From NCBI GenBank assembly GCA_005884825.1, contig VAZT01000001.1, positions 1-26,980 on the forward strand: DNA of 26,980 nt. Direction: 5' to 3'. The translations under genes and the position numbers were made by a program. Positions 15,905 to 25,568 of the stretch are shown in pieces. Origin of the DNA: Alphaproteobacteria bacterium. GTDB lineage: Bacteria; Pseudomonadota; Alphaproteobacteria; ATCC43930; CGMCC-115725. The notes under the pieces are model-generated. The model made no database searches, was not told the DNA's origin, and saw nothing but the letters and a program-made list of their open reading frames with translations. Within the stretch, counting starts at the first letter, position 1. Every line of letters begins with the position of its first letter.

Positions 15905-17343
15905 TGGCGTCGACAATCCTGGTAGCAGATGATGATCGCGCGATCCGGATGGTGCTCAATCAGGCGCTGATCCGGCTCGGCCATGATGTGCGGATGACCG
16001 GCAATGCCGCGACCTTGTGGCGATGGGTTGCCGACGGCGAGGGCGACCTCGTCATTACCGACGTCATCATGCCGGATGAGAACGGCCTCGATCTGATCCC
16101 CCGCATCAAGAAAATTCGCCCGGAACTGCGCATCATCGTGATGAGCGCGCAGAACACGCTAATGACCGCCGTCAAGGCGACGGAGCGGGGCGCGTTCGAA
16201 TATCTCCCCAAGCCTTTCGATCTGCGTGAGCTGGTCAGCGTCGTCGAGCGGGCCTTGAGCGCTCCGAACGACGCCCTTGCGCCCTATGCCGACGAAGAAA
16301 CCGAAGACCAGCTGCCCTTGATCGGCCGATCGTCGGCGATGCAGGAGATCTATCGCGTTCTCGCTCGGCTGATGGGGACCGACCTCACGGTCATGATCAT
16401 GGGCGAAAGCGGCACCGGTAAAGAGCTGGTCGCCCGAGCCCTGCACAATTACGGCAAGCGCCGCAACGGTCCTTTTGTAGCGATAAACATGGCCGCGATC
16501 CCGCGCGAGCTGATTGAGAGTGAGCTGTTCGGCCATGAGAAGGGAGCTTTTACCGGCGCGACGTCGCGCGGGATCGGACGGTTTGAGCAAGCGCAGGGCG
16601 GGACACTTTTTCTCGACGAAATCGGCGACATGCCGATCGAAGCACAAACCCGGCTGCTACGGGTGCTGCAGGAGGGAGAATTCACCGCGGTCGGCGGCCG
16701 CGTACCGATCCGCGCCGAGGTGCGGATCATCGCCGCAACGCATCACGAACTGCGGCAGCTGATCCGGCAGGGCCTATTTCGCGAGGACTTGTTTTACCGT
16801 TTGAACGTAGCGCCCATTCGCCTGCCGCCGCTCCGCGAACGAAGCGCCGACATACCCGCGCTGGTCCGTCACTTTGCCAGTCTGGCGGTACGCGAAGGAC
16901 TGCCGTTGAAGCGGCTCGACGATGCCGCTATGGAACGGCTGCGCACCTATCGCTGGCCCGGCAACGTGCGTGAGCTGGAGAACTTGGTTCGGCGGCTGGC
17001 GGCGCTCTATTCCCAGGAGGTAATTGGGGTCGGGATTATCGAAGCCGAGCTCGGCGACGCGCAGGCGACGTGTGATCCCGCGGAGGGACCGGGCGGGGAG
17101 GGGCTCGCGGCGGCGGTCGAGCGCCACATCAAGGGCTATTTCGCGGCGCACAAAGGCGGTTTGCCGGCGGCCGGCCTCTATGATCGGGTGCTGCGCGAAG
17201 TGGAGCGGCCGCTGATCCTATTGACCCTTGGGGCCACCCGCGGGAACCAAATCAGGGCCGCGCATCTACTCGGCCTCAATCGCAACACATTGCGCAAGAA
17301 AATCCGCGAATTGGACATCCCGGTGGTCCGCGGCTTAAAATAA
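15904..17343 (+). CDS. ntrC: Nitrogen regulation response regulator NtrC
   Basis: The 479-residue sigma-54 activator has all three domains. The receiver (1-120) carries phospho-Asp53 in ITDVIMPDENG and Lys in YLPKPFD. The AAA+ domain (about 138-370) has Walker A GESGTGKE (167-174), the sigma-54 contact loop GAFTGA (214-219), GGTLFLDEIGDMP and the arginine-rich FREDLFYRLNV. The C-terminal Fis-type helix-turn-helix reads GNQIRAAHLLGLNRNTLRKK. ATG 15904 overlaps the ntrB TGA by one base. NtrC turns on nitrogen-scavenging genes when phosphorylated. Since ntrB upstream is broken, its phosphate would have to come from another kinase, such as NtrY, or from small donors. Confidence 0.95.
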   Translation: MASTILVADDDRAIRMVLNQALIRLGHDVRMTGNAATLWRWVADGEGDLVITDVIMPDENGLDLIPRIKKIRPELRIIVMSAQNTLMTAVKATERGAFEYLPKPFDLRELVSVVERALSAPNDALAPYADEETEDQLPLIGRSSAMQEIYRVLARLMGTDLTVMIMGESGTGKELVARALHNYGKRRNGPFVAINMAAIPRELIESELFGHEKGAFTGATSRGIGRFEQAQGGTLFLDEIGDMPIEAQTRLLRVLQEGEFTAVGGRVPIRAEVRIIAATHHELRQLIRQGLFREDLFYRLNVAPIRLPPLRERSADIPALVRHFASLAVREGLPLKRLDDAAMERLRTYRWPGNVRELENLVRRLAALYSQEVIGVGIIEAELGDAQATCDPAEGPGGEGLAAAVERHIKGYFAAHKGGLPAAGLYDRVLREVERPLILLTLGATRGNQIRAAHLLGLNRNTLRKKIRELDIPVVRGLK

Positions 17344-17448
17344 AAGAGGATCGACACTATCCCGCGACGCCACTGAGGCATCAGCCGGAGACAATTTGAG
17401 TCGTTTGTATCAAAACCGTCCGCGGCAGATTTCGGGTAGAGGTCTTGA

Positions 17449-19684
<2,236 letters not shown>

Positions 19685-19695
<11 letters not shown>

Positions 19696-21085
19696 TGTTC
19701 TGATCGTCGACGACGAAGCCGACATCCGCATGCTGATTGCGGGCGTCCTCAAGGACGAAGGCTATGCCACCCGGGAAGCTGCCGACACGGTGCAAACCTT
19801 GGCTGCGATCCAGGCGCGCCAGCCGACGCTCGTCATCCTCGATATCTGGCTGCAGGGAGGGGGGCTCGAAGGGATCGAGATCCTCAAGCAGCTGCACGCC
19901 GAGATGCCGTCGGTGCCGGTGGTTATGATCAGCGGCCACGGAACAATCGAAACGGCTGTCGAGGCAATCAAGCTCGGAGCGTATGATTTTCTCGAAAAGC
20001 CCTTCAAATCAGACCGTTTGCTGCTGGTTGTCGAGCGCGCGATCGAGGCGGCGCAGTTGCGGCGCGAGAACGAAGAGCTGCGGCTGCGCGCTGGAGGCGA
20101 CCTCGACCTCGTCGGCACCTCGCCGGCGGCCAACCAGCTGCGGCAACAGATCGAGCGGGTAGCGCCGACCGGCAGTCGGGTTCTGATTACCGGACCGCCG
20201 GGTTCCGGCAAGGAGGTCGTCGGGCGTCTCCTGCATGCGCGCTCGAGGCGCTCGAAAGGGCCTTTTGTTCCGGTCAACTGCGCGACTATGCGGCCTGAAC
20301 GGCTCGAGATCGAGTTGTTCGGGACCGAGACGCGGATCGACGGCGCACCGCGCAAGGTGGGCACGTTTGAGCGCGCGCATGGCGGCACCTTGTTCCTTGA
20401 CGAAGTCGCGGACATGCCGCTCGAGACGCAAGGCAAAATCGTGCGTGCACTGCAGGAGCAGACTTTCGAGAGGGTAGGGGGGTCGAACCGCGTCGAGGTC
20501 GATGTCCGGGTCGTTGCCTCGTCGAACCGGGAACTCGGCGCGGAGATCAACGCCGGGCGGTTCCGCGAAGATCTGTTCTACCGGTTGAGCGTCGTGCCGA
20601 TTCGCCTGACCCCGCTGCGCGACAGGCGCGAGGACATCCCGCTCTTGGCGCGTCACTTTATGGCCCGGGCATCCGAAGCGGCGCGGCTCACCCCGCGAGA
20701 ATTCGGCGAGGATGCAATGGCGGCGCTACAGGCTTACACTTGGCCGGGCAATGTGCGGCAGCTGCGCAACGTCATCGACTGGCTCTTGATCATGGCCCCG
20801 GGCGACGCGCGCGAACCGCTGCGCGCCGACATGCTCCCGAACGAGATCACTGCGATCGCTCCCACCGTCGTGAAATGGGACAAGGGCAGCGAAATCATGA
20901 CGTTGCCGTTGCGCGACGCGAGGGAGGTGTTCGAGCGGGAATACCTTATCGCCCAAGTCACCCGATTTGGCGGCAACATCTCGCGGACCGCGGCGTTTGT
21001 AGGGATGGAGCGGTCGGCCCTGCACCGGAAGTTGAAATCCTTGGGCGTTTTCGGCAATGATCGTCCGGTGAAAGTCGGGGCTTGA
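19685..21085 (+). CDS. ntrX: Response regulator NtrX
   Basis: This 466-residue NtrC-like protein has a receiver domain (phospho-Asp53 in LVILDIWLQGGG; Lys in FLEKPFK). Its AAA+ domain (about 142-375) has Walker A GPPGSGKE (170-177) and GGTLFLDEVADMP. A Fis-type DNA-binding helix pair ends the protein (NISRTAAFVGMERSALHRKL). The sigma-54 contact loop is not conserved: where NtrC has GAFTGA, this protein reads GTETRIDGAP (213 onward). NtrX is therefore unlikely to activate sigma-54 promoters directly, as known for many alphaproteobacterial NtrX. The start lies inside the ntrY end, implying coupled translation. Confidence 0.94.
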
Positions 21086-21142
21086 ACCCCCGTCCCAGCT
21101 CTCGGGGAAGGGCGAGGGCGGGGTCATGGGGGATAAAAATCA

Positions 21143-21211
21143 ATGGCGCATGTCGCTTACGTCCGAAGATTGCGGAAGCATTACCTGGCTCATGTCGCGG
21201 CCGCAGCGTGA
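21143..21211 (+). CDS. Candidate 22-residue basic small protein/leader peptide
   Basis: An ATG at 21143 follows a GGGGGATAAA sequence and opens 22 codons. The product begins MAHVAYVRRLRKHYLAHV and ends in a run of Ala. It has five Arg/Lys and three His, suggesting an amphipathic basic helix. Its TGA (21209-21211) overlaps the GTG start (21208-21210) of the HAD gene in the arrangement GTGA, the classic sign of coupled translation. This accounts for most of the 122-base gap after ntrX. I do not recognise a family. Chance cannot be excluded for so short a frame. Confidence 0.4.
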   Translation: MAHVAYVRRLRKHYLAHVAAAA

Positions 21212-21891
21212 GCGCGGTCAGTGTCGCGGCGGCAGCGCCGCAGGGTCTCACCCGGCCGCGGGCGATCTTGTTCGATTGGGACAACACGCTGGTCGACAGC
21301 TGGACGACAATCCACGACGCGCTCAACGCTGTCATGGCGGCGATGGAAAAGCCGTTGTGGTCGCTGCGGGAGACCAAAGAGCACGTCCGGCTCAGCCTGC
21401 GCGAGAGCTTCCCGCTCCATTTCGGCGACCGATGGGAAGAGGCGCGGCGCATCTATCTCGACGCCTTCCGCACAATACATCTCGACCGGTTGAGCCCGCT
21501 GCCGGGCTGCGGTGAATTGCTCCGCGGGCTCTTCGCAGACGGTATTTTCCTAGGGGTGGTCAGCAACAAGACCGGCGCTCTGCTCCGCCGCGAGGCCGAG
21601 CAGCTCGGCTGGTCCGCGCTGTTCGGCAGCGTCGTCGGGGCAGGCGACGCGGCGCAGGACAAGCCCAACCCCGCGCCGGTCGCGCTCGCTCTCCAGCCGA
21701 GCGGCGTCGAGCCCGGCGAGGAAGTTTGGCTGGTTGGCGACACCAGCACAGACATGGAGTGCGCGTACAACAGCGGTTGCATTCCTGTTTTACTCGGCAA
21801 CGGAGCGCGCGAGGAGGAGTTTCTCCGTTGCGAGCCCCGCCTCGTCTTCCCCGATGGTGCGTCTTTGTTTCACTTTGTGCGGGGCTTGTGA
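21208..21891 (+). CDS. HAD-superfamily phosphatase (phosphoglycolate phosphatase-like)
   Basis: The 227-residue HAD hydrolase has motif I ILFDWDNTLVDSW (nucleophile Asp in DWDNT), motif II VVSNKTG, the Lys of QDKPNPAPV, and motif IV WLVGDTSTDMECA. A helical cap (about 35-95: LNAVMAAMEKPLWSL, SLRESFPLHFGDRWEEARRI) makes it a C1-cap phosphatase like Gph. The GTG at 21208 is chosen because the frame upstream does not resemble the family and because the stop of a 22-codon frame overlaps it. The gene lies between ntrX and hfq, as in related alphaproteobacteria. The substrate is likely a small phosphorylated metabolite. Confidence 0.85.
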   Translation: MSAVSVAAAAPQGLTRPRAILFDWDNTLVDSWTTIHDALNAVMAAMEKPLWSLRETKEHVRLSLRESFPLHFGDRWEEARRIYLDAFRTIHLDRLSPLPGCGELLRGLFADGIFLGVVSNKTGALLRREAEQLGWSALFGSVVGAGDAAQDKPNPAPVALALQPSGVEPGEEVWLVGDTSTDMECAYNSGCIPVLLGNGAREEEFLRCEPRLVFPDGASLFHFVRGL

Positions 21892-21924
21892 TTCGCCGCC
21901 GCGCGCCCATCTGGATTGCAGCAA

Positions 21925-21943
21925 CTCGGCCGTCTCGGCCGAG
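21925..21943 (+). terminator. Strong hairpin between the HAD gene and hfq
   Basis: CTCGGCCG (21925-21932) and CGGCCGAG (21936-21943) form a perfect 8-bp stem with a 3-base loop. No U-run follows (TGCTTCGGCTTG), so it is not a standard intrinsic terminator. It may stabilise or separate the ntr and hfq transcripts. Confidence 0.35.
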
Positions 21944-21997
21944 TGCTTCGGCTTGAACTGGCTGGCTCGGTTCCAAGAAGGGAGTGGGGGAAGACCC

Positions 21998-22246
21998 ATG
22001 ACTCCGGAAAAATCGCAAAACGTTCAGGACGTTTTCTTGAACCACGTCCGGAAAAACAAGACACCCGTGACCATTTTTCTCGTTAATGGCGTCAAGCTTC
22101 AAGGGATTATTACTTGGTTCGATAATTTCTGTGTTTTGCTGCGCCGGGACGCCCATTCACAACTGGTGTATAAGCACGCGATTTCGACGGTGATGCCGGG
22201 GCAGCCGATCCAGCTTTTCGAACCAAAGGAAATGGGCGAATCCTGA
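21998..22246 (+). CDS. hfq: RNA chaperone Hfq
   Basis: The 82-residue Hfq has Sm1 (NKTPVTIFLVNGVKLQGIIT) and Sm2 (HAISTVMP) motifs, plus QNVQDVFLNHVRK at the start, where Gln8 contacts U-rich RNA on the proximal face. It forms a hexamer that pairs small RNAs with mRNAs. Sm2 here has YKHAIST, the usual proteobacterial form. The C-terminal tail is very short (about 10 residues after PGQPIQLF), as in alphaproteobacteria. ATG 21998 is preceded by GGGAGTGGGGGAAG. It is followed directly by hflX. Confidence 0.97.
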   Translation: MTPEKSQNVQDVFLNHVRKNKTPVTIFLVNGVKLQGIITWFDNFCVLLRRDAHSQLVYKHAISTVMPGQPIQLFEPKEMGES

Positions 22247-22311
22247 ACCAAGCGGATACTCCAGCGATCGTCCAGACGGGCTCGACGGGTCGCGCTCTCG
22301 TCGTACATCCG

Positions 22312-23574
22312 GTGTCGAAAACGGCACCTGGACGGCACTCTAAGGATATATCGGGCCGCTCGGTGGAAGCGCGGCTGGAAGAGGCGGTCGGTCTCGCCAA
22401 GGCAATCCGTCTCGACGTAATCCGGGCCGAAGTCGCCAACATTACACGCCCGCGCCCGAGCAGCCTCTTGGGCAGCGGAACTGTCGAAAACCTCGGCGAG
22501 CTGATCGGCGAAACCGACATCGATCTCGTCGTCATTGACGCTCCGTTGAGCCCGGTGCAGCAGCGGAATCTGGAACGGCACTGGCAAGCCAAGGTCATTG
22601 ACCGGACGGGCCTGATCCTCGAGATTTTCGGCGAGCGGGCCCGCACCCATGAGGGCCGATTGCAGGTCGAGCTGGCGGCGCTGACCTACCAACGGTCGCG
22701 CCTGGTGCGCTCCTGGACACACCTCGAGCGCCAGCGCGGCGGGTTTGGCTTCCTCGGCGGCCCAGGCGAGAGCCAGCTCGAAATCGACCGGCGGCTCATC
22801 GGCGAGCGGATTGCCAGGTTGAAGCGGGATCTCGACGCGACCAGACGGACGCGGACTTTGCATCGCGAAGCCCGCCGCCGCGTGCCATATCCCGTTGTCG
22901 CACTGGTCGGCTATACGAATGCCGGGAAATCGACGCTGTTCAATCGGTTGACCAGCGCGTCGGTCACTGCCGGGGACATGCTGTTCGCGACCCTCGATCC
23001 GACGATGCGGCGTCTCGGGTTGCCGTCGGGGCGGCAAGTCATCCTGTCCGACACGGTCGGCTTCATCTCGGATCTCCCGACCCATCTTGTCGCCGCGTTC
23101 CGCGCCACGCTCGAAGAGGTCACCGAGGCGGATATCATCGTCCACGTCCGCGATGCGCATCACCCCGACAGCGAGGCGCAGCGCAACGACGTGGTGAACG
23201 TGCTCGTCGATCTCGGCCTCGATCAACCGATCGAGGAGGGGCTGATCGAGGCATTGAACAAGATCGATTTGCTCGATCCGACAACGCGCCAAAGTCTGCA
23301 ACAGCAAAAGCTGCGCAACTTGCAGAGCATCGCCCTATCGGCCGCGACGGGCGAGGGCTGCGATGGGTTGCTCGAATTGATCGAGCGCCGGCTCGAGAGC
23401 GACACCCGCGTCGTGCGGCTCGACATCCCGCTGACCGACGGCAAGACCTTGGCGTGGATATACCAACGCGGCGAGGTGCTGGGCCGGCGCGACGACAATG
23501 AGGCGGCGCACATCTCGGCTCGACTGCCGGAAGATGACATTGCACGGCTCCGCCATCGACAGCGCCTGCACTAA
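22312..23574 (+). CDS. hflX: Ribosome-associated GTPase HflX
   Basis: HflX splits or rescues stalled ribosomes. The N-terminal HflX domain has SVEARLEEAVGLAKAI, SSLLGSGTVENLGELI and LQVELAALTYQRSRLVRSW with the glycine-rich RGGFGFLGGPGESQLEIDRR linker. The GTPase domain has G1 GYTNAGKSTLFNRL, G2 ATLDPT, G3 DTVGFISDLPTHL and G4 NKIDLL. The first ordinary start codon is GTG 22312, but the in-frame codons upstream (from 22243) read GRALVVHPV just before it, a block normally part of HflX. The only candidate start there is a CTG at 22243 overlapping the hfq stop (CTGA). The true protein is thus probably 23 residues longer. It ends 2 bases from the stop of the opposite-strand NUDIX gene. Confidence 0.93.
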   Translation: MSKTAPGRHSKDISGRSVEARLEEAVGLAKAIRLDVIRAEVANITRPRPSSLLGSGTVENLGELIGETDIDLVVIDAPLSPVQQRNLERHWQAKVIDRTGLILEIFGERARTHEGRLQVELAALTYQRSRLVRSWTHLERQRGGFGFLGGPGESQLEIDRRLIGERIARLKRDLDATRRTRTLHREARRRVPYPVVALVGYTNAGKSTLFNRLTSASVTAGDMLFATLDPTMRRLGLPSGRQVILSDTVGFISDLPTHLVAAFRATLEEVTEADIIVHVRDAHHPDSEAQRNDVVNVLVDLGLDQPIEEGLIEALNKIDLLDPTTRQSLQQQKLRNLQSIALSAATGEGCDGLLELIERRLESDTRVVRLDIPLTDGKTLAWIYQRGEVLGRRDDNEAAHISARLPEDDIARLRHRQRLH

Positions 23575-23576
23575 CA

Positions 23577-23993
23577 TCAACAAGGGGCGGGGCGGGCTGC
23601 GCAAGCTCGGATCGAGCGGCGATAGCCTTCCGGCATTGCCAAACCTGGCAACTCGTTGATCGCGAACAGGCCGCATTTCCGGTGCTCCCGGCTGATCTGG
23701 AACTCCCGCCGGTCGACGCGGCGCACAGCGTAAGTCACGATCAAAACCTCTTTTCCCGGCAGCACCTGATATAGCCAGCAATCGAGGATCCTATCCGCGG
23801 CAATTTCGGCGCCGAGTTCCTCGGCAAATTCGCGCTCGAGGCAGGCTACCGGATTTTCGCCGCGCTCCAGCCGGCCACCGGGCAATTCCCACTCGTCTCT
23901 TTCATTCATCAGAAGCACGACGCGGTCCCCCTCCAGGAGGACACCCTTCACCGACACCGGAAAACGCATCCCGCTTTCACCTTGAAAGGGCAT
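23577..23993 (-). CDS. NUDIX hydrolase
   Basis: The 138-residue protein has a complete Nudix box: GGRLERGENPVACLEREF followed by AEELGAEI, fitting G-x5-E-x7-REUxEExGU. The preceding MNERDEWELPGG and following VLIVTYAVRR are usual Nudix strands. It would hydrolyse a nucleoside diphosphate linked to another group; the substrate is unknown. Two starts are possible: ATG 23993 (7 bases after the mazG stop) or ATG 23969 (MRFPVSVKG), which has a GGTGAAAGCGGG sequence before it. It lies downstream of mazG on the same strand, and the two may form a nucleotide-cleaning unit. Confidence 0.85.
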   Translation of the reverse strand: MPFQGESGMRFPVSVKGVLLEGDRVVLLMNERDEWELPGGRLERGENPVACLEREFAEELGAEIAADRILDCWLYQVLPGKEVLIVTYAVRRVDRREFQISREHRKCGLFAINELPGLAMPEGYRRSIRACAARPAPC

Positions 23994-24000
23994 TGACTGC

Positions 24001-24792
24001 CTACTCGTGCTCTTCGCGCTTGACCTGTTGCCACAGCGCTTCGAGCGCGTCGAGATCGGTGCCCACCGCGCGCTCGGCGGCGAGGCTCTCGACGCGCCGG
24101 AAGCGGCGCTCGAATTTGGCGGTGGCGCGCCGAAGTGCCGCCTCTGGGTCGATGTCGAGCTTCCGGGCGAGGTTGGCGGCGGCAAAAAAAATGTCGCCGA
24201 TCTCGTCTTCCAAGGCGCGGTGCTCGGCCGGCTGTTGGAGCTCGGTCTCAAGTTCGGCGATCTCTTCTTTGAGCTTGTCGAACACCGGCCGCGCACCGGG
24301 CCAATCGAAGCCTATCCGCGCCGCGCGCTTCTGTATCTTGTCGGCTCGCAGCAGAGCGGGCAACGCCAATGCTACTCCATCGAGGACGCTTTCCCCCGCG
24401 CCGTTGGCTTGGGCGCGATCCCGACGCTCGGCAGCTTTGTGTTCCTCCCAGGCCCTGTCTTGCGCCGCTGCCGAATTGATTTGCATGTCGCCAAAGACAT
24501 GCGGATGGCGCCGCTCCATCTTATCCGCGATCGCCGCGGCAACATCTTCGAAGCCGAAGAAACCTTGTTCCTCAGCCATCCGCGCGTGGAAGACAACCTG
24601 AAACAGAAGATCGCCGAGCTCGTCCTTTAGCGCGGCCATGTCGTCGCGAGCGATCGCGTCGGCTACCTCATAGGCCTCCTCGATCGTGTACGGAGCGATC
24701 GTCGAGAAATTCTGCTCGCGATCCCACGGGCAACCGCGCTCCGGGTCGCGCAACCGCACCATGATTTCGAGCAGACGATCGAGAGGTCTCAT
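24001..24792 (-). CDS. mazG: Nucleoside triphosphate pyrophosphohydrolase MazG
   Basis: The 263-residue, two-domain MazG hydrolyses NTPs to NMPs and pyrophosphate. The N-terminal domain holds RGCPWDREQNFSTIAPYTIE followed by EAYEVADAI and ALKDELGDLLFQVVFHARMA, with the magnesium-binding EExxE/ExxD residues. The second domain (about 145-263) repeats the fold with FDKLKEEIAELETEL and LEDEIGDIFFAAANLARKL. The start is ATG 24792 (MRPLDRLLEIM); a GTG at 24807 (MSDTRMRPL) is an alternative. The open frame extends upstream into the IS end, which is not coding. The insertion-sequence terminus begins only about 100 bases before the start. Confidence 0.94.
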   Translation of the reverse strand: MRPLDRLLEIMVRLRDPERGCPWDREQNFSTIAPYTIEEAYEVADAIARDDMAALKDELGDLLFQVVFHARMAEEQGFFGFEDVAAAIADKMERRHPHVFGDMQINSAAAQDRAWEEHKAAERRDRAQANGAGESVLDGVALALPALLRADKIQKRAARIGFDWPGARPVFDKLKEEIAELETELQQPAEHRALEDEIGDIFFAAANLARKLDIDPEAALRRATAKFERRFRRVESLAAERAVGTDLDALEALWQQVKREEHE

Positions 24793-25044
24793 GCGCGTAT
24801 CGCTCACTGATCTGATTGGGGCGGCGTCTGTTGGCAACGAGGGTAAGACTTCCCGTAAATAAGCGGCCGGGACATAGTTTTGCGCATAGTAAATGTGTCC
24901 ACCGAATAGAGATGTCACCGTCTCTGCCATTTAGAAATGTCACCGTGGTTGGGGTCGGGCGGCGGGCGGGCGCGGAGCCCCGGCGTAGCGCAGCGCCCGA
25001 CCGGCGCCCGATTGAGCGGAGCTCGCAACTGCACCACTTGTCTA

Positions 25045-25068
25045 CCGGGCGAGCGCCAGCTCGCCCGG
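25045..25068. terminator. Perfect 10-bp hairpin past the transposase remnant
   Basis: CCGGGCGAGC (25045-25054) pairs perfectly with GCTCGCCCGG (25059-25068) over a GCCA loop. It lies 14 bases beyond the stop of the leftward transposase remnant. No T-run follows, so terminator function is only suggested by its position. Confidence 0.35.
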
Positions 25069-25081
25069 CTCGTAGAGCAGC

Positions 25082-25229
25082 TCAGCCGACTTTGAAGAGG
25101 CGAGCATCGCGCTGATCGCGCCGGCGCGGCTCACTGCGACGCTGCGGCCCGCGACGGAGCTGTTGATCGCGGATCATCGCCAGTACTGGCCCCAGCCGCT
25201 TGTTATCGGCGGCGGCCCCCCGATCAAGA
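25082..25229 (-). pseudogene. Transposase C-terminal fragment (ISNCY-like)
   Basis: Leftward from about 25210 the frame reads DNKRLGPVLAMIRDQQLRRG, then a basic stretch, and ends DARLFKVG with TGA at 25082-25084. DNKRLG followed by a short helix is the same C-terminal block seen in the neighbouring transposase (DNKRLSAVLEQIKVQQ), but the sequences differ clearly, so they come from distinct elements. Only about 45 codons survive; the frame is cut by the end of the neighbouring insertion sequence. Confidence 0.6.
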
Positions 25230-25280
25230 TGTCGGCGCAAGATAGAAATGTCACTCGGCGTGCAAAGTAGAGATGACACT

Positions 25281-25568
25281 CGCGTTCCCGACGGGCACGA
25301 GGAGCGCGACTTGGGCTGCATCTTCTCGGGGGAGTTGAGCAGCGCATTTGATTGCCGCGCTGGATCGGGATTGAGCTACGATGTCGGTGACCGGTGAAGC
25401 GGAAGCGGGCTCTGCTGGGGAGCAACCCGCCGAGGAATAGCCGGTTGGAGACTCACTGCGATGGACCGGGAGCCGATCGGAACGGGTCGGCTCCCGCCAC
25501 TTGGCGGTTGCCAAGCCATCATCTCTTCGAGCATCGTAGTAGATCTCCCGATCCCTTAAAAACCCACC
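25281..25568. other. Non-coding tail of the insertion sequence
   Basis: This 288-base stretch between the IS end motifs and the transposase stop has no convincing gene. It holds an inverted repeat GGGAGCCGA (25468-25476)/TCGGCTCCC (25487-25495) with a 10-base loop. A 19-codon frame at 25380 has no ribosome binding site and no recognisable product. Confidence 0.4.

Larger units (their letters stand above)
24896..25229 (-). mobile_element. 3' remnant of an ISNCY-like insertion sequence
   Basis: The outer end starts TGTCCACCG at 24896 and carries two tandem copies of TAGARATGTCACCG (24907-24920 and 24932-24945), 25 bases apart. The neighbouring element has the same arrangement at its end. Between this end and 25229 lie a GC-rich stretch with a 10-bp hairpin and the last codons of a transposase that ends LFKVG. 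The rest of the element is cut off at about 25229, where a second element begins. This suggests a nested insertion; the missing 5' part would lie beyond the window. Confidence 0.65.

Noticed and set aside
24793..24930. N-terminal extension of mazG
   Set aside because: The added residues cover the insertion-sequence end and spacer; family similarity starts at MRPLDRLLEIM (24792).
25251..25514. 87-codon leftward frame in the insertion-sequence tail
   Set aside because: It has no family resemblance and runs through the IS end motifs.
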